From contig JAVVHA010000013.1 of the NCBI GenBank assembly GCA_032249735.1, positions 1 to 64,000 of the forward strand: a stretch of 64,000 bases of DNA, in the 5' to 3' direction. Made by a program: the position numbers and the translations under genes. The first letter of the stretch is position 1. Every line of letters starts with the position of its first letter. This DNA is from Dehalococcoidia bacterium (GTDB lineage: Bacteria; Chloroflexota; Dehalococcoidia; SM23-28-2; HRBIN24). This document shows positions 1 through 7,900 of this stretch, piece by piece. Below the pieces are notes generated by a model. The model worked only from the letters and a program-made list of their open reading frames with translations. It made no database searches and was not told where the DNA came from.

Positions 1-472
1 CGGAGGCGAACACAGGCACCCCCTCCTCCAGCACCACCTCCATCTGCCGACGGATATAGTCGGGCCCGAAGTCTCGGCCCAGGGTAGAGCGGGAGAGGTC
101 CTCGCGCAGGGGCGGGAGGCGGAACCGCTCCCACATCTCGGCCATAAACTGGTGGTGCTCCGAGGTCAGAAGGTCACGCCAGGATCGCCGGGGGCCCTGT
201 GGAGCCTCCTCCTGCACCCTCCCCATCTCCGATGGCAGGACAGGCAGAAGGATATCCACCCCAAACGGCCTGTCGGTGAGGTCCCGCACCTTGCGGATCT
301 CTTGCCGCAGTCGCTCGGGCCGCATTCCGGTAGCCCCTATGACCCCGAGGCCGCCGGCGTTGGAGACAGCAGCCACCAGCTCGGCCCTGGCCACCCCACC
401 CATGCCCGCCAAGATGATGGGATACTCGATGCCTAACAGCTCACACAGCTTTGTGCGCAAAACAGGCCTCAT
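1..472 (-). CDS. Nitronate monooxygenase (2-nitropropane dioxygenase family), C-terminus cut by window edge
   Basis: Only the first ~157 residues are inside the window; the rest lies beyond base 1. The N-terminus reads as an FMN-dependent TIM-barrel nitronate monooxygenase: a 'LCELLGIEYPIILAGMGG' opening followed by NAGGLGVIGA at residues 38-47, the phosphate-binding glycine turn typical of the family. The start is the ATG at 472, preceded by AGGAGGT about eight bases upstream. It follows the DUF35 protein and thiolase in the same direction with a 13-base gap, so it is probably the third gene of that operon. In actinobacterial and Chloroflexota lipid clusters such flavoproteins are sometimes annotated as enoyl reductases or nitronate monooxygenases; the exact substrate cannot be told from this fragment. 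Confidence 0.85.
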   Translation of the reverse strand, partial: MRPVLRTKLCELLGIEYPIILAGMGGVARAELVAAVSNAGGLGVIGATGMRPERLRQEIRKVRDLTDRPFGVDILLPVLPSEMGRVQEEAPQGPRRSWRDLLTSEHHQFMAEMWERFRLPPLREDLSRSTLGRDFGPDYIRRQMEVVLEEGVPVFAS

Positions 473-485
473 ATGGCCATACCTC

Positions 486-902
486 CTAAGCAGGGGCGAA
501 CTGGACGAGGGAGACATCGTCTCCCGCTGGCTCAAAGACCGCCCGTACCGGCATATCCACTCTCACCTCCTCCGGCCGGCAGCCCACGATGTTGGCTGTC
601 ATCCTCACCCCCTCCTCCAGCTCCACAATGGCATACACATAAGGCACCTTATCGGCGAAGGCGGGCGTAGCCGGCCGCCGCACGATGGTAAAGCTATACA
701 CCCGGCCCCGGCCGCTAGCCTCCCGCCATTCCGGCTCCCCTAGGCAATGAATGCAGTAGGGGCGCGGATAGAAGATATACCTCTGGCAGCGGGGGCAGTA
801 CTGGAGCAGGAGACGGCCCTGTCGGGCCGCTTCCCAGAAGGGGGCGCTTATGGCGGTAGGGCGTGGTAAAGGGATCTTGGGCTGCTCCTTGGCCTCGCTC
901 AT
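486..902 (-). CDS. Zn-ribbon / OB-fold protein (DUF35 family), thiolase partner
   Basis: A 138-residue protein with the DUF35 layout. An N-terminal helix (PFWEAARQGRLLLQYC) leads into a rubredoxin-like zinc ribbon with Cys36, Cys39, Cys50 and Cys53 (CPRC...CIHC), followed by an OB-fold half beginning 'GRGRVYSFTIVRR'. Members of this family are known as partners of SCP-x/thiolase-like enzymes and help bind acyl-CoA. That role fits here because the gene directly follows a thiolase-like gene. The upstream stop and this start share a base (TGATG), indicating translational coupling. I chose the ATG at 902, with GGGGAG six bases upstream, over the GTG at 905. Confidence 0.9.
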   Translation of the reverse strand: MSEAKEQPKIPLPRPTAISAPFWEAARQGRLLLQYCPRCQRYIFYPRPYCIHCLGEPEWREASGRGRVYSFTIVRRPATPAFADKVPYVYAIVELEEGVRMTANIVGCRPEEVRVDMPVRAVFEPAGDDVSLVQFAPA

Positions 903-2068
903 CACTCTCTCCCCAGGACCAGCGACACCTGCTCGCTCAGGATGCCTCCATTGCCGTTGACGAAGGCCAGCTGGCAGTCCTTCACCTGCCTCTCCCCGGC
1001 CCGGCCTTGCAGCTGGTATACGGCCTCCATAATGTGCGAGGCCCCACCCGCCAGGCCAGGCTGACCATAGGAGAGCTGGCCCCCGTGGGTGTTGACAGGC
1101 AGGTCCCCCTTATAGGTCAGGTCGTGCTCCTCCACGAAGGGCCCTCCCCTCCCCTTGGGGCAGAAGCCGGCGTCCTCCAGGGTGATGATGACAGTGATGG
1201 TGTAGCAGTCGTAGACGGATACCAGGTCGATATCCTTGGGGGTGACGCCGGCCATCTCAAAGGCCTTGGCCGCCGTATAGACGATGGGCGTGGTGGTGAG
1301 GCTAGGGGCGTAGGCAGGAAGGCTATGGGTGATCTTCTCCCCGAAGCCGAGGAGGTAGACAGGGGGATGGGGGCATTCCTTAGCTATCTCCGGGCGGGCC
1401 ACGATGAAGGCTATGGCCCCCGAACAGGGCATGACGATCTCCAGCAGGTGCAATGGGTCCACAATGACCGGGGACTCGAGCACATCGTCGATGGTGATGG
1501 GCTTGCCATAGAAAAGGGCCCTAGGGTTGGCGCAGGCGTTGGTGCGCTGGTCCACGGCCACCTTGGCCCGCTGACGGTCGGTGGTGCCATACTCGTAGGC
1601 GTGACGCATGGCCGCCAGGGCATACCCGGAGTTGGCCCCCATGGGCCCGTAGGGCCGCTCGAACTCGGGAGCGGGCATGCCATCCCAGCGCACCCCGCGG
1701 GTGTAAAAGGCCTTGGGGTCCACAGCGTCCCCGGTGAGGCAGAGGACGGCGTTGGCCGCCCCGGCAGCGATGGCTGCCGCCGCCCGCCACACCATGCCGG
1801 CGGCCGTGGCCCCTCCCAGGTCCACGGTATCGGCGTAAGTGAGCTCCAGCCCCAGGTATTCCCCCATGATGGATGGGATAGTCATGGGGGCGCCGACTAG
1901 CAAGGGGCCCACCAACAGGCCATCGATGTCTTTGGGAAGGAGTCTGGCATCGGTCATGGCCAGCCTGGCCGCCTCCAGCATGAGGTGGATGGCAGAGCGA
2001 CCGCCGGGGTCCCGCATGGGCCCCACCTCTCCCACGCCGACGATGGCCGCCTTCCGCCTTAGGTCCAT
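902..2068 (-). CDS. Thiolase-like protein (SCP-x / acetyl-CoA acetyltransferase family)
   Basis: 388 residues. It starts MDLRRKAAIVGVGEVGPMRDPGG, typical of the SCP-x-like thiolase subgroup, and contains the 'DIDGLLVGP' and 'CYTITVIITLEDAGFCPKG' segments and the glycine-rich C-terminal 'NTHGGQLSYGQPGLAGG'. The usual thiolase nucleophile region is replaced by 'TVDLGGATAAGMVWRAAAAI', without an obvious catalytic Cys. This is common in the DUF35-associated, non-classical thiolases that catalyse retro-Claisen or aldol-type cleavage in side-chain degradation. First gene of the minus-strand operon: the ATG at 2068 has AGGAGG upstream, and a TTGACG-17-TAGAAA promoter lies at 2102-2130. Substrate unknown. 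Confidence 0.88.
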   Translation of the reverse strand: MDLRRKAAIVGVGEVGPMRDPGGRSAIHLMLEAARLAMTDARLLPKDIDGLLVGPLLVGAPMTIPSIMGEYLGLELTYADTVDLGGATAAGMVWRAAAAIAAGAANAVLCLTGDAVDPKAFYTRGVRWDGMPAPEFERPYGPMGANSGYALAAMRHAYEYGTTDRQRAKVAVDQRTNACANPRALFYGKPITIDDVLESPVIVDPLHLLEIVMPCSGAIAFIVARPEIAKECPHPPVYLLGFGEKITHSLPAYAPSLTTTPIVYTAAKAFEMAGVTPKDIDLVSVYDCYTITVIITLEDAGFCPKGRGGPFVEEHDLTYKGDLPVNTHGGQLSYGQPGLAGGASHIMEAVYQLQGRAGERQVKDCQLAFVNGNGGILSEQVSLVLGRE

Positions 2069-2101
2069 GGTCTCACCCTCCTGTGTAAACCCGCCCCCGC
2101 C

Positions 2102-2130
2102 TTTCTAACTGATCGAGAGGCCTGCGTCAA
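2102..2130 (-). promoter_or_regulatory. Promoter of the thiolase-DUF35-nitronate monooxygenase operon
   Basis: On the minus strand, TTGACG (2130-2125) is followed after exactly 17 bases by TAGAAA (2107-2102). The predicted transcription start is about 2095, leaving a leader of roughly 27 bases that contains the AGGAGG of the thiolase gene. This is sigma-70-type architecture read by eye; there is no experimental support. Confidence 0.5.
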
Positions 2131-2146
2131 GGTGCAGGGGTATCCG

Positions 2147-2267
2147 CCACCGCCTCAGGCGGTGGGGCAAACCCTCTTCCTGAGGTGGCAGCGGCGCTGG
2201 TGCCTCATCCCCGGGGCAGATCCCCTCTTGAGGTTCCTCCCTGGTAAGCTAGGTGCTGAGCAGGGAT
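2147..2267 (+). promoter_or_regulatory. Possible structured 5' leader of pncB
   Basis: The ~120 bases before pncB contain a perfect 8-bp hairpin (CCACCGCC, 2147-2154; loop TCA; GGCGGTGG, 2158-2165). A second, bulged stem-loop follows around 2181-2207 (GAGG..GGCA / TGCC.TC) with an inner AGC/GCT pair, and then a CCCCGGGG block. I could not match it to a named riboswitch, and GC-rich DNA makes chance hairpins common. It is a candidate leader only. Confidence 0.3.
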
Positions 2268-3629
2268 ATGGAGGAGATGGGCTTAGCCCTGGCCACCGAC
2301 CTCTATGAGCTGACCATGGCCCAGAGCTACTGGGAGCATGGCATGCACGGTCAAGCCGTCTTTAGCCTCTTCGTCCGAACCCTCCCCCAGGGGCGGGGCT
2401 ATTTGGTGGCCGCTGGGCTGGAGGACGTGCTGCGCTACCTGGAGGGCCTACGCTTCACCGCCTCGGACCTGCAGTACCTGGAGTCCACGGGTATCTTCTC
2501 ACCTCCCTTCTTGGAGTACCTGGCGGGCCTGCGGTTCACGGGCGAGGTATGGGCGGTGACGGAAGGAAGCCTGGTCTTCGCCAACGAGCCCATCTTGGAG
2601 GTGAAGGCGCCCATCATCGAGGCCCAGCTGGCGGAGACTTACATCATAAACCAGGTGCACCTGCAGACGGTTATCGCCACCAAGGCTGCCCGTTGCGTGT
2701 GGGCGGCCAAGGGGCGGGTGCTGGTGGACTTCGCCTTCCGCCGCACCCACGGCTTGGAAGCCGGCCTCAAGGTGGCCCGCTGTTGCTATCTGGTGGGGTT
2801 CGCCGCCACTAGCAACGTGCTGGCAGGGAAGGTGTATGGCATCCCTGTGGCTGGCACCATGGCCCATTCCTATGTCATGGCCTTCCCGTCGGAGCTGGAG
2901 GCCTTCCAGGCCTTCGCCCGCTCCTTTCCAGAGCGTTCCGTCCTCCTCATCGATACCTACGACACCCTACAAGGGGCGCGGATAGCGGCCCTGGTAGGGC
3001 AGGAGATGGCGCAGCGCGGCCACCGCCTGCGTGGGGTGCGCCTGGACTCCGGCGACCTCCTCTCCCTCAGCCGGGAGGTGCGCAAGATCCTCGACGAGGC
3101 AGGGCTGACGGAGGCCCAGATCTTTGCCAGCGGCGGCCTGGACGAGTGGGAGATAGAAGCGCTGGTGCGGGGAGGGGCGCCCATCGATGCCTTCGGAATA
3201 GGGACACGTATGGGGGTATCCGCTGATGCCCCCTGGTTGGACATGGCCTACAAGCTGGTGGAGTATGAGGGGCGGCCAGTCCTCAAGCTGAGCCAGGGCA
3301 AGGCCACCCTCCCCGGGGCCAAGCAGGTCTTCCGCTTCTACGACGGGAAGGGCGCCATGGCCCGCGACGTGCTGGCCCTGCGCGGTGAGCAGATGCCAGG
3401 GGGGCGTCCCCTGCTGCGCCAGGTCATGAAGGAGGGGCGTATACTGGGCCCTCTCCCCACCCTGCAGGAGCTGCGACGCCACTTCCACGAAGAGTTCGCC
3501 AGGCTACCTGAGCCCTACAAGGACCTGCACTCCCCCGCCAAGTACACCGTGGAGGTGAGCCCTGGCATCGCCTCCTTGCAACAGCAGTTGGCCATCTCCC
3601 CTCGGGGGGCTGGCCCCTCAGCTCGGTAA
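2268..3629 (+). CDS. pncB: Nicotinate phosphoribosyltransferase
   Basis: Converts nicotinate and PRPP to nicotinate mononucleotide in the NAD salvage (Preiss-Handler) pathway. The protein opens with the family signature 'LALATDLYELTMAQSYW', and continues with 'DFAFRRTHGLEAGLK' (phosphate and active-site segment), 'GIPVAGTMAHSYVMAF' carrying the catalytic-histidine region, 'VRLDSGDL' and 'FASGGLDEWEIEAL'. About 453 residues, normal for the family. The start is uncertain. I use the ATG at 2268 with a weak AGCAGGG upstream; a GTG at 2253 and an ATG at 2277 are also in frame, and the conserved part begins just after 2277. It is transcribed away from the thiolase operon across a 184-base intergenic region that may contain a structured leader. 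Confidence 0.95.
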   Translation: MEEMGLALATDLYELTMAQSYWEHGMHGQAVFSLFVRTLPQGRGYLVAAGLEDVLRYLEGLRFTASDLQYLESTGIFSPPFLEYLAGLRFTGEVWAVTEGSLVFANEPILEVKAPIIEAQLAETYIINQVHLQTVIATKAARCVWAAKGRVLVDFAFRRTHGLEAGLKVARCCYLVGFAATSNVLAGKVYGIPVAGTMAHSYVMAFPSELEAFQAFARSFPERSVLLIDTYDTLQGARIAALVGQEMAQRGHRLRGVRLDSGDLLSLSREVRKILDEAGLTEAQIFASGGLDEWEIEALVRGGAPIDAFGIGTRMGVSADAPWLDMAYKLVEYEGRPVLKLSQGKATLPGAKQVFRFYDGKGAMARDVLALRGEQMPGGRPLLRQVMKEGRILGPLPTLQELRRHFHEEFARLPEPYKDLHSPAKYTVEVSPGIASLQQQLAISPRGAGPSAR

Positions 3630-3685
3630 AGAGAAGGTGGCCCTCCATAGGCCGCCTAGATGCTAGACCAGCACCGCCAAGACCG

Positions 3686-3714
3686 TTGACATAGCGCTCC
3701 CACGGCTCCATAAG
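3686..3714 (+). promoter_or_regulatory. Promoter upstream of the lipoprotein gene at 3725
   Basis: A perfect TTGACA (3686-3691) is separated by 17 bases from CATAAG (3709-3714). The predicted transcription start, about 3721, coincides with the first possible ATG codons (3722, 3725) of the following ORF. Either translation is leaderless or it starts further downstream. Confidence 0.5.
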
Positions 3715-3724
3715 GTGATATATG

Positions 3725-5080
3725 ATGGCTCAGGGCTCCTCTCATGCATGGAGAGGCCCTGGGCGCGCAGGCATACGAAAGCCGAGGGAGCTGGTGCTCT
3801 TTTCTTCCCGACCGCGCCCATCTGCGGTGCTCAGGGGTTTTTGGGCCCTCTGTCGGCTCATGGTGCTGGCGGGGAGCCTGCTGGCCATCGTCGCCTGCCA
3901 CAGGTCGCCCCTTCAACCACAACTCCCGGCCGATGGCCAGCCTCAGGGGTGGTCCACCCCCCTTGAGAACCCTGCCCCTGCTCCCACACCTACCCCCCAG
4001 ATCCAGCTGCCCACCCCTATCCCCCTCCCCGATGAGCTGAGGGAAAGGCTCAAGGGAGTGACCAGCTTCTCGGCGGCTCTGAAGCTCCTGCCCGAGCTCC
4101 GATTTCACCATCTGGTGCCCCGCCTCCGTACCATCCCTGAGCTGGGCATCCGGCAGATCGTCTACGAGCTGCCGGAGGAGGTGGCCCAGAACCTCTATCT
4201 CAACCTGGCCCTAGGGCAGCCCCTACCCACCAGGTTCCAGGAGAGGCTGCCCCCAGGGGTGGTGGCAGTGGTGACCCATTTCCCCCAGGACACCATTGGC
4301 GTCATGGGGCCTTTCATCTGGGTGCAAGCAGGTGGCGTAGCCCGCCAGCTCTACGACGTGGACGTGAAGGCAGCCTACCGGGCCCTGGGCTACCCTGATA
4401 TACTCCTGGCCGAGATATACATCGAGGCGCCCCTGGGTTATCCAGGGCCCGGCCCCCGCCTCCCCTTCCACCCCTGGGATCGGGTGCGGGGATATGTGGG
4501 CGATGACTTGGCCAGGGGCGACATCCCCCCAGGCACGGTCTACGCCTGGGCTGGCCCCGATGGCTCGTGGCGCCTCTGGGAGTACCCTCATATCCCCCAG
4601 GAGGGCGACCTGGCCAGGCTCATCTGGAACTTCCACCCCCGCGACCCCCAATCTGGACGGCGGCAGTTCGAGATCCCCATCTTCCTGCAGCAATCCCAGG
4701 AGAGGGAGCAGGAGAAGACCTTCAGCAACCCCCAGAGGCTCCAGGACAACGTGGGGCCCTCCATCATCCTCCGCACCGATGAGGTCACCGGCCTCACAGA
4801 CGTCCTAGCGGTGGCCCCCTATCTGTACCTCCAGAACCCGGACCTCCTGCGGGACATCCTCTACTACACCCCCCTTCCCGATGGCTCCCTGCCCGACCCA
4901 GACCACCTCATCATCGGGGCAGGCGACCTCCACTACTCCTCCAACGGCAAGATGGGCCTCCTCCTCACCATCGACGAGGAGGGTCTGGACATGGCCTTGG
5001 AGGATGTCCGGGAGACACGCATAGACTTTTGGCAGGTGAAGAACCACATCGGCCTTTATCTGGGGAAAAGGAAAGGATAG
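3725..5080 (+). CDS. Predicted lipoprotein of unknown function
   Basis: I do not recognise the family. From the ATG at 3725 there are ~45 mostly polar, basic residues, then a hydrophobic stretch ending in a lipobox (LLAIVAC, Cys58), then a Pro/Thr-rich linker. The rest is a mature domain of ~390 residues without obvious repeats but rich in 'PGTVYAWAGPDGSWRLWEYP'-type beta segments. The long N-region is odd for a signal peptide: the ATG at 3860, thirteen codons before the lipobox Cys, would give a normal type II signal. AAGGTGA sits six bases before 3725, but a TTGACA/CATAAG promoter would place the transcript start at about 3721 and make that SD unusable. Probably anchored on the outer face of the membrane. 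It is followed by another lipoprotein gene. Confidence 0.7.
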   Translation: MAQGSSHAWRGPGRAGIRKPRELVLFSSRPRPSAVLRGFWALCRLMVLAGSLLAIVACHRSPLQPQLPADGQPQGWSTPLENPAPAPTPTPQIQLPTPIPLPDELRERLKGVTSFSAALKLLPELRFHHLVPRLRTIPELGIRQIVYELPEEVAQNLYLNLALGQPLPTRFQERLPPGVVAVVTHFPQDTIGVMGPFIWVQAGGVARQLYDVDVKAAYRALGYPDILLAEIYIEAPLGYPGPGPRLPFHPWDRVRGYVGDDLARGDIPPGTVYAWAGPDGSWRLWEYPHIPQEGDLARLIWNFHPRDPQSGRRQFEIPIFLQQSQEREQEKTFSNPQRLQDNVGPSIILRTDEVTGLTDVLAVAPYLYLQNPDLLRDILYYTPLPDGSLPDPDHLIIGAGDLHYSSNGKMGLLLTIDEEGLDMALEDVRETRIDFWQVKNHIGLYLGKRKG

Positions 5081-5122
5081 GGACACCATGGTAGGCGGCC
5101 GGTGGCACCCATCTCTGCCAGG

Positions 5123-6106
5123 ATGGTCATGGTGAGGGCCCTTGCCAGATGGCTGTCTCTGGTGGCCTTCCTGGGCGTCCTGGCCCTTGGGGCCTGCACC
5201 TCCTCGCCGCCAGTTGAGCTGAGCCAGCCATCGCCCCAAGGGCTTGCACCCTCCCCTACCCTCGTCACTCCCTGCCCCACCGCCACCCCACGGCCCCAGA
5301 TGGTGGTCATCATAAGCGTGGACGGCCTCGCGGCTGGGGCGTTCGTAAACGCCTCCACACCTTACCTCGACTCCCTGTGGCAGGACGGCGCCTATTCCTG
5401 GAGCGCCCAGACGGTCCTGCCCAGCGCCACCTTGCCGGCCCATGCCTCCATGGTCAGCGGCCTGGACGTGCCCACACACGGCATCACCTGGAACGACTGG
5501 CTGCCAGAGCGGGGCTACCTGCGCCGTCCCACCGTCTTCACCCTGGCCAAGGAGGCGGGCTTCAAGGTGGCGGCCTTCGTGGGGAAGGCAAAGCTCCGCC
5601 ACTTGATGCCGCCGGGCGCCGTAGACCATTTCGCCATGCCCGGCTACTGGGCCAAGGACATCGTCCCTGAGGCCGTGGACTACCTGCTGCGGGAGAGGCC
5701 CCAGCTCCTCTTCATCCACCTCCCAGATCCCGACACCGTTGGGCACGATTCGGGATGGTTTTCGCCGGACCAGTTGGCGGCCATATCCCAGGTGGACCAG
5801 GCCATTGGCCTTCTCCTGGAGGCCCTCCGCCGAGAAGGGCTATGGGATACGACGCTTATCATCGTCACCTCGGACCACGGTGGTCATGACCGGGTCCACG
5901 GCAGCGATGACCCAAGGGATACTACCATACCTTGGATGATCCATGGGCCCGGTGTGCGCAAGGGGGTGGAGCTCCAAGGGCCCATCCGGGTCTTGGATAC
6001 CGCCCCCACCGCCCTATGGGCCCTGGGCATCCGGCCCCCGGAGGAATGGGAGGGGAGGCCCGTCCGAGAGGCCTTCGCCCCAGAGCCTGTATGCGCCCGT
6101 CCTTAG
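5123..6106 (+). CDS. Lipoprotein alkaline-phosphatase-superfamily phosphodiesterase (ENPP-like)
   Basis: A signal peptide with a lipobox (VLALGAC, Cys25) and a Pro/Thr-rich linker precede a type I phosphodiesterase/nucleotide pyrophosphatase domain. The visible metal-site and nucleophile signatures are 'VVIISVDGL' (Asp67), 'LPSATLPAHASMVSG' (Thr103 as likely nucleophile), 'DPDTVGHDSG' and 'TSDHGGHDRVHG'. These match the ENPP/PglZ-like alkaline phosphatase fold, so the enzyme probably hydrolyses phosphodiester or phosphonate bonds outside the membrane; the substrate is unknown. ATG codons at 5123 and 5129 are alternative starts, each with CCAGG just upstream, and a GTG lies at 5102. It probably shares a transcript with the lipoprotein 40 bases upstream. 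Confidence 0.85.
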   Translation: MVMVRALARWLSLVAFLGVLALGACTSSPPVELSQPSPQGLAPSPTLVTPCPTATPRPQMVVIISVDGLAAGAFVNASTPYLDSLWQDGAYSWSAQTVLPSATLPAHASMVSGLDVPTHGITWNDWLPERGYLRRPTVFTLAKEAGFKVAAFVGKAKLRHLMPPGAVDHFAMPGYWAKDIVPEAVDYLLRERPQLLFIHLPDPDTVGHDSGWFSPDQLAAISQVDQAIGLLLEALRREGLWDTTLIIVTSDHGGHDRVHGSDDPRDTTIPWMIHGPGVRKGVELQGPIRVLDTAPTALWALGIRPPEEWEGRPVREAFAPEPVCARP

Positions 6107-6140
6107 GCCAGGGCCGAGGCCCAACCCCCTTTTAGGGCCC

Positions 6141-6755
6141 TCAGTCGCCCTGCGGGCCAGGATGGCCTGAGAGGAAGGCCTGCCAATCGGCCTCCGTATC
6201 GATGTCTACTGTTCCCTTAGGGAAGGGGAGGAGGAGGGCCTCGTCCATGTGGGCCATGATGACCTTCTTGGCCCCCACATCGCCCCGGAGGGAGAGGAGG
6301 TGACGCCAAAGGGGGCGGGCGAAGAGGGCCGGCGGCCCCACCGTGCCATCCTGGTAGCGGCAGGCCACTACCCTGGCGCCCACGCGGCCATACGCCTCCA
6401 CTACCTGTCGCAGGAGATGAGAGGACATGAGCGGCTGGTCCCCCAGGACCACCACCAGGGCCGGGATCTGAGGGAAGGTCCTGGCCACCGCCCTTACCCC
6501 GGAGCGGATGGAGGAGGCCAACCCCTCCCGCCAGCGCTGGTTGAGGGCGATGCTCACTGGCGCCCCACGCAGGGCCTGGCCTATCTGGGCGGCATGGGCC
6601 CCCAGCACCACCACCACCGGCCCCACTGCTGCGGCCAGCGCCTGCTCCACCACATGGCGCAAAAGGGTGCGGTGGCAATAGGGCAAGAGCTGCTTGGGCC
6701 GCCCCAGCCGCCGCGAGGCCCCTGCTGCCAACACCACCACTGCCACCTCAGCCAT
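6141..6755 (-). CDS. MobA/MocA-like nucleotidyltransferase
   Basis: 204 residues of a GT-A nucleotidyltransferase. The N-terminus has the NTP-binding 'LAAGASRRLGRPKQLL' (residues 9-24), followed by 'VVVLGAHAAQI', the metal-binding 'VVVLGDQPLMSSHLL' and the late 'TVDIDTEADWQAF'. This pattern is typical of the MocA (molybdenum cofactor cytidylyltransferase) and CoxI/YgfJ-like branch, whose products mature Mo-hydroxylases. The start overlaps the end of ribD by eight bases, so the two are co-transcribed on the minus strand. It meets the phosphodiesterase gene tail-to-tail. The Mo-cofactor assignment is plausible, as moaD and moaE are also in this window, but the exact activity is inferred. Confidence 0.85.
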   Translation of the reverse strand: MAEVAVVVLAAGASRRLGRPKQLLPYCHRTLLRHVVEQALAAAVGPVVVVLGAHAAQIGQALRGAPVSIALNQRWREGLASSIRSGVRAVARTFPQIPALVVVLGDQPLMSSHLLRQVVEAYGRVGARVVACRYQDGTVGPPALFARPLWRHLLSLRGDVGAKKVIMAHMDEALLLPFPKGTVDIDTEADWQAFLSGHPGPQGD

Positions 6756-7881
6756 GGCCGTGCCACCGTGGGTAGCCCGTTACCAAGATATCCTCCCCTA
6801 GCCTCCTGATGGACACCTCTCGTAAGGGGACGGCATCGGCCATGCGCATGGCGCCACGTCCAGCCACGGGCGTGGGGGCCATGGCTGCCCCCACCACCAT
6901 GGGGGCGATGATGGCGTGCACCTTGTCCACCAACCTCTCATCGAAGAAGCTGCCCAGCAGGATGCCCCCTCCTTCCACCAACAGGCTCAGGACACCGCGG
7001 CGGCCCAAGGCGACCAGGAGAGCGTGCAGGTCCACCCTCCCATCCTTGGCCGGCAAGACCAGGACCTCCGCCCCAGCCTCTATCAACGCCTCCCGCCAGG
7101 CGGGGGAGGAGGCCTCGGTGGTGGCTACCAGGGTGGGGGCGCCAGGCCCCAAGACCCGGGCCGTGGGGGGGGTGCGGCCACGGCTGTCCACCACCACCCG
7201 GAGGGGCTGGCGACGCGCTAGCCTCTCCGCGGGGCGAGCCGTCAGCTGGGGATCGTCCACCAAGACCGTCTGAGAACCTACGGCGATGGCGTCCACCTGC
7301 GTGCGCAGACGGTGGGCCCAGGCCCGCGCCTTGGAACCGCTCACCCAGCGGGAATCGCCGCTGGCCGCCCCAATACGCCCATCCAGGCTACACGCGAACT
7401 TGGCGATGACGAAGGGCAGGCCCGTGCGGCGGTGCTTGACGTAGGCCTCCAACAGCCTCTCCGCCTCCTCCCTTCCCTCCCCGACCACCACCTCAATGCC
7501 TGCCTGCTGCAGGGCAGCCACACCTCGGCCGTTCACCTGGGGGTCGGGGTCCAGCATGGCCACATGCACTCGGGCGATGCCCGCCCGCACGATGGCCTCT
7601 GTGCACGGCGGGGTGCGACCGTAATGGGCGCAGGGCTCCAAGGTCACATACAGCTCCCCTCCGCGAGCGGCCTCCCCTGCCTTAGACAAGGCCACCACCT
7701 CCGCATGGGGGCCAGGCGGGGGTCGGGTGTGGCCCCGGGCCACTACCCGCCCTTTTTTCACCACCACTGCCCCCACCCAGGGATTGGGCGATGTCCGCCC
7801 CAGGGCCCTGCGCCCCTCCCTTAGGGCCAGTAGCATATAGGGAACCATAGCAAGAACATCATATCGCCTCCGTGTTAACAT
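6748..7881 (-). CDS. ribD: Riboflavin biosynthesis bifunctional deaminase/reductase RibD
   Basis: Bifunctional enzyme for the second and third steps of riboflavin synthesis. The N-terminal deaminase domain shows the zinc site 'GPHAEVVAL' (His59, Glu61) and 'PCAHYGRTPPC' (Cys84, Cys93). The C-terminal reductase domain begins near 'FVIAKFACSLDGRIGAASGDSRWVSG' and has 'LLVEGGGILLGSFF'. 377 residues, normal length. The first in-frame start is the ATG at 7881, but it lacks a visible SD; ATG 7848 or 7836 would give an N-terminus closer to other RibD proteins. It is divergent from the MBL hydrolase gene only about 20 bases away. No other rib genes are visible in this window. Confidence 0.95.
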   Translation of the reverse strand: MLTRRRYDVLAMVPYMLLALREGRRALGRTSPNPWVGAVVVKKGRVVARGHTRPPPGPHAEVVALSKAGEAARGGELYVTLEPCAHYGRTPPCTEAIVRAGIARVHVAMLDPDPQVNGRGVAALQQAGIEVVVGEGREEAERLLEAYVKHRRTGLPFVIAKFACSLDGRIGAASGDSRWVSGSKARAWAHRLRTQVDAIAVGSQTVLVDDPQLTARPAERLARRQPLRVVVDSRGRTPPTARVLGPGAPTLVATTEASSPAWREALIEAGAEVLVLPAKDGRVDLHALLVALGRRGVLSLLVEGGGILLGSFFDERLVDKVHAIIAPMVVGAAMAPTPVAGRGAMRMADAVPLREVSIRRLGEDILVTGYPRWHGHG

Positions 7882-7900
7882 GGGCTAAGGGAGGGTGACC

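Noticed and set aside
863-1900. 345-codon open frame on the plus strand
   Set aside because: Antisense to the thiolase gene, Gly/Val/His-rich shadow translation without motif.
6107-6140. GC-rich stems between the convergent phosphodiesterase and MobA-like genes
   Set aside because: Stems are short and bulged; TTTT is inside the loop, not after a stem. Not convincing as a terminator.
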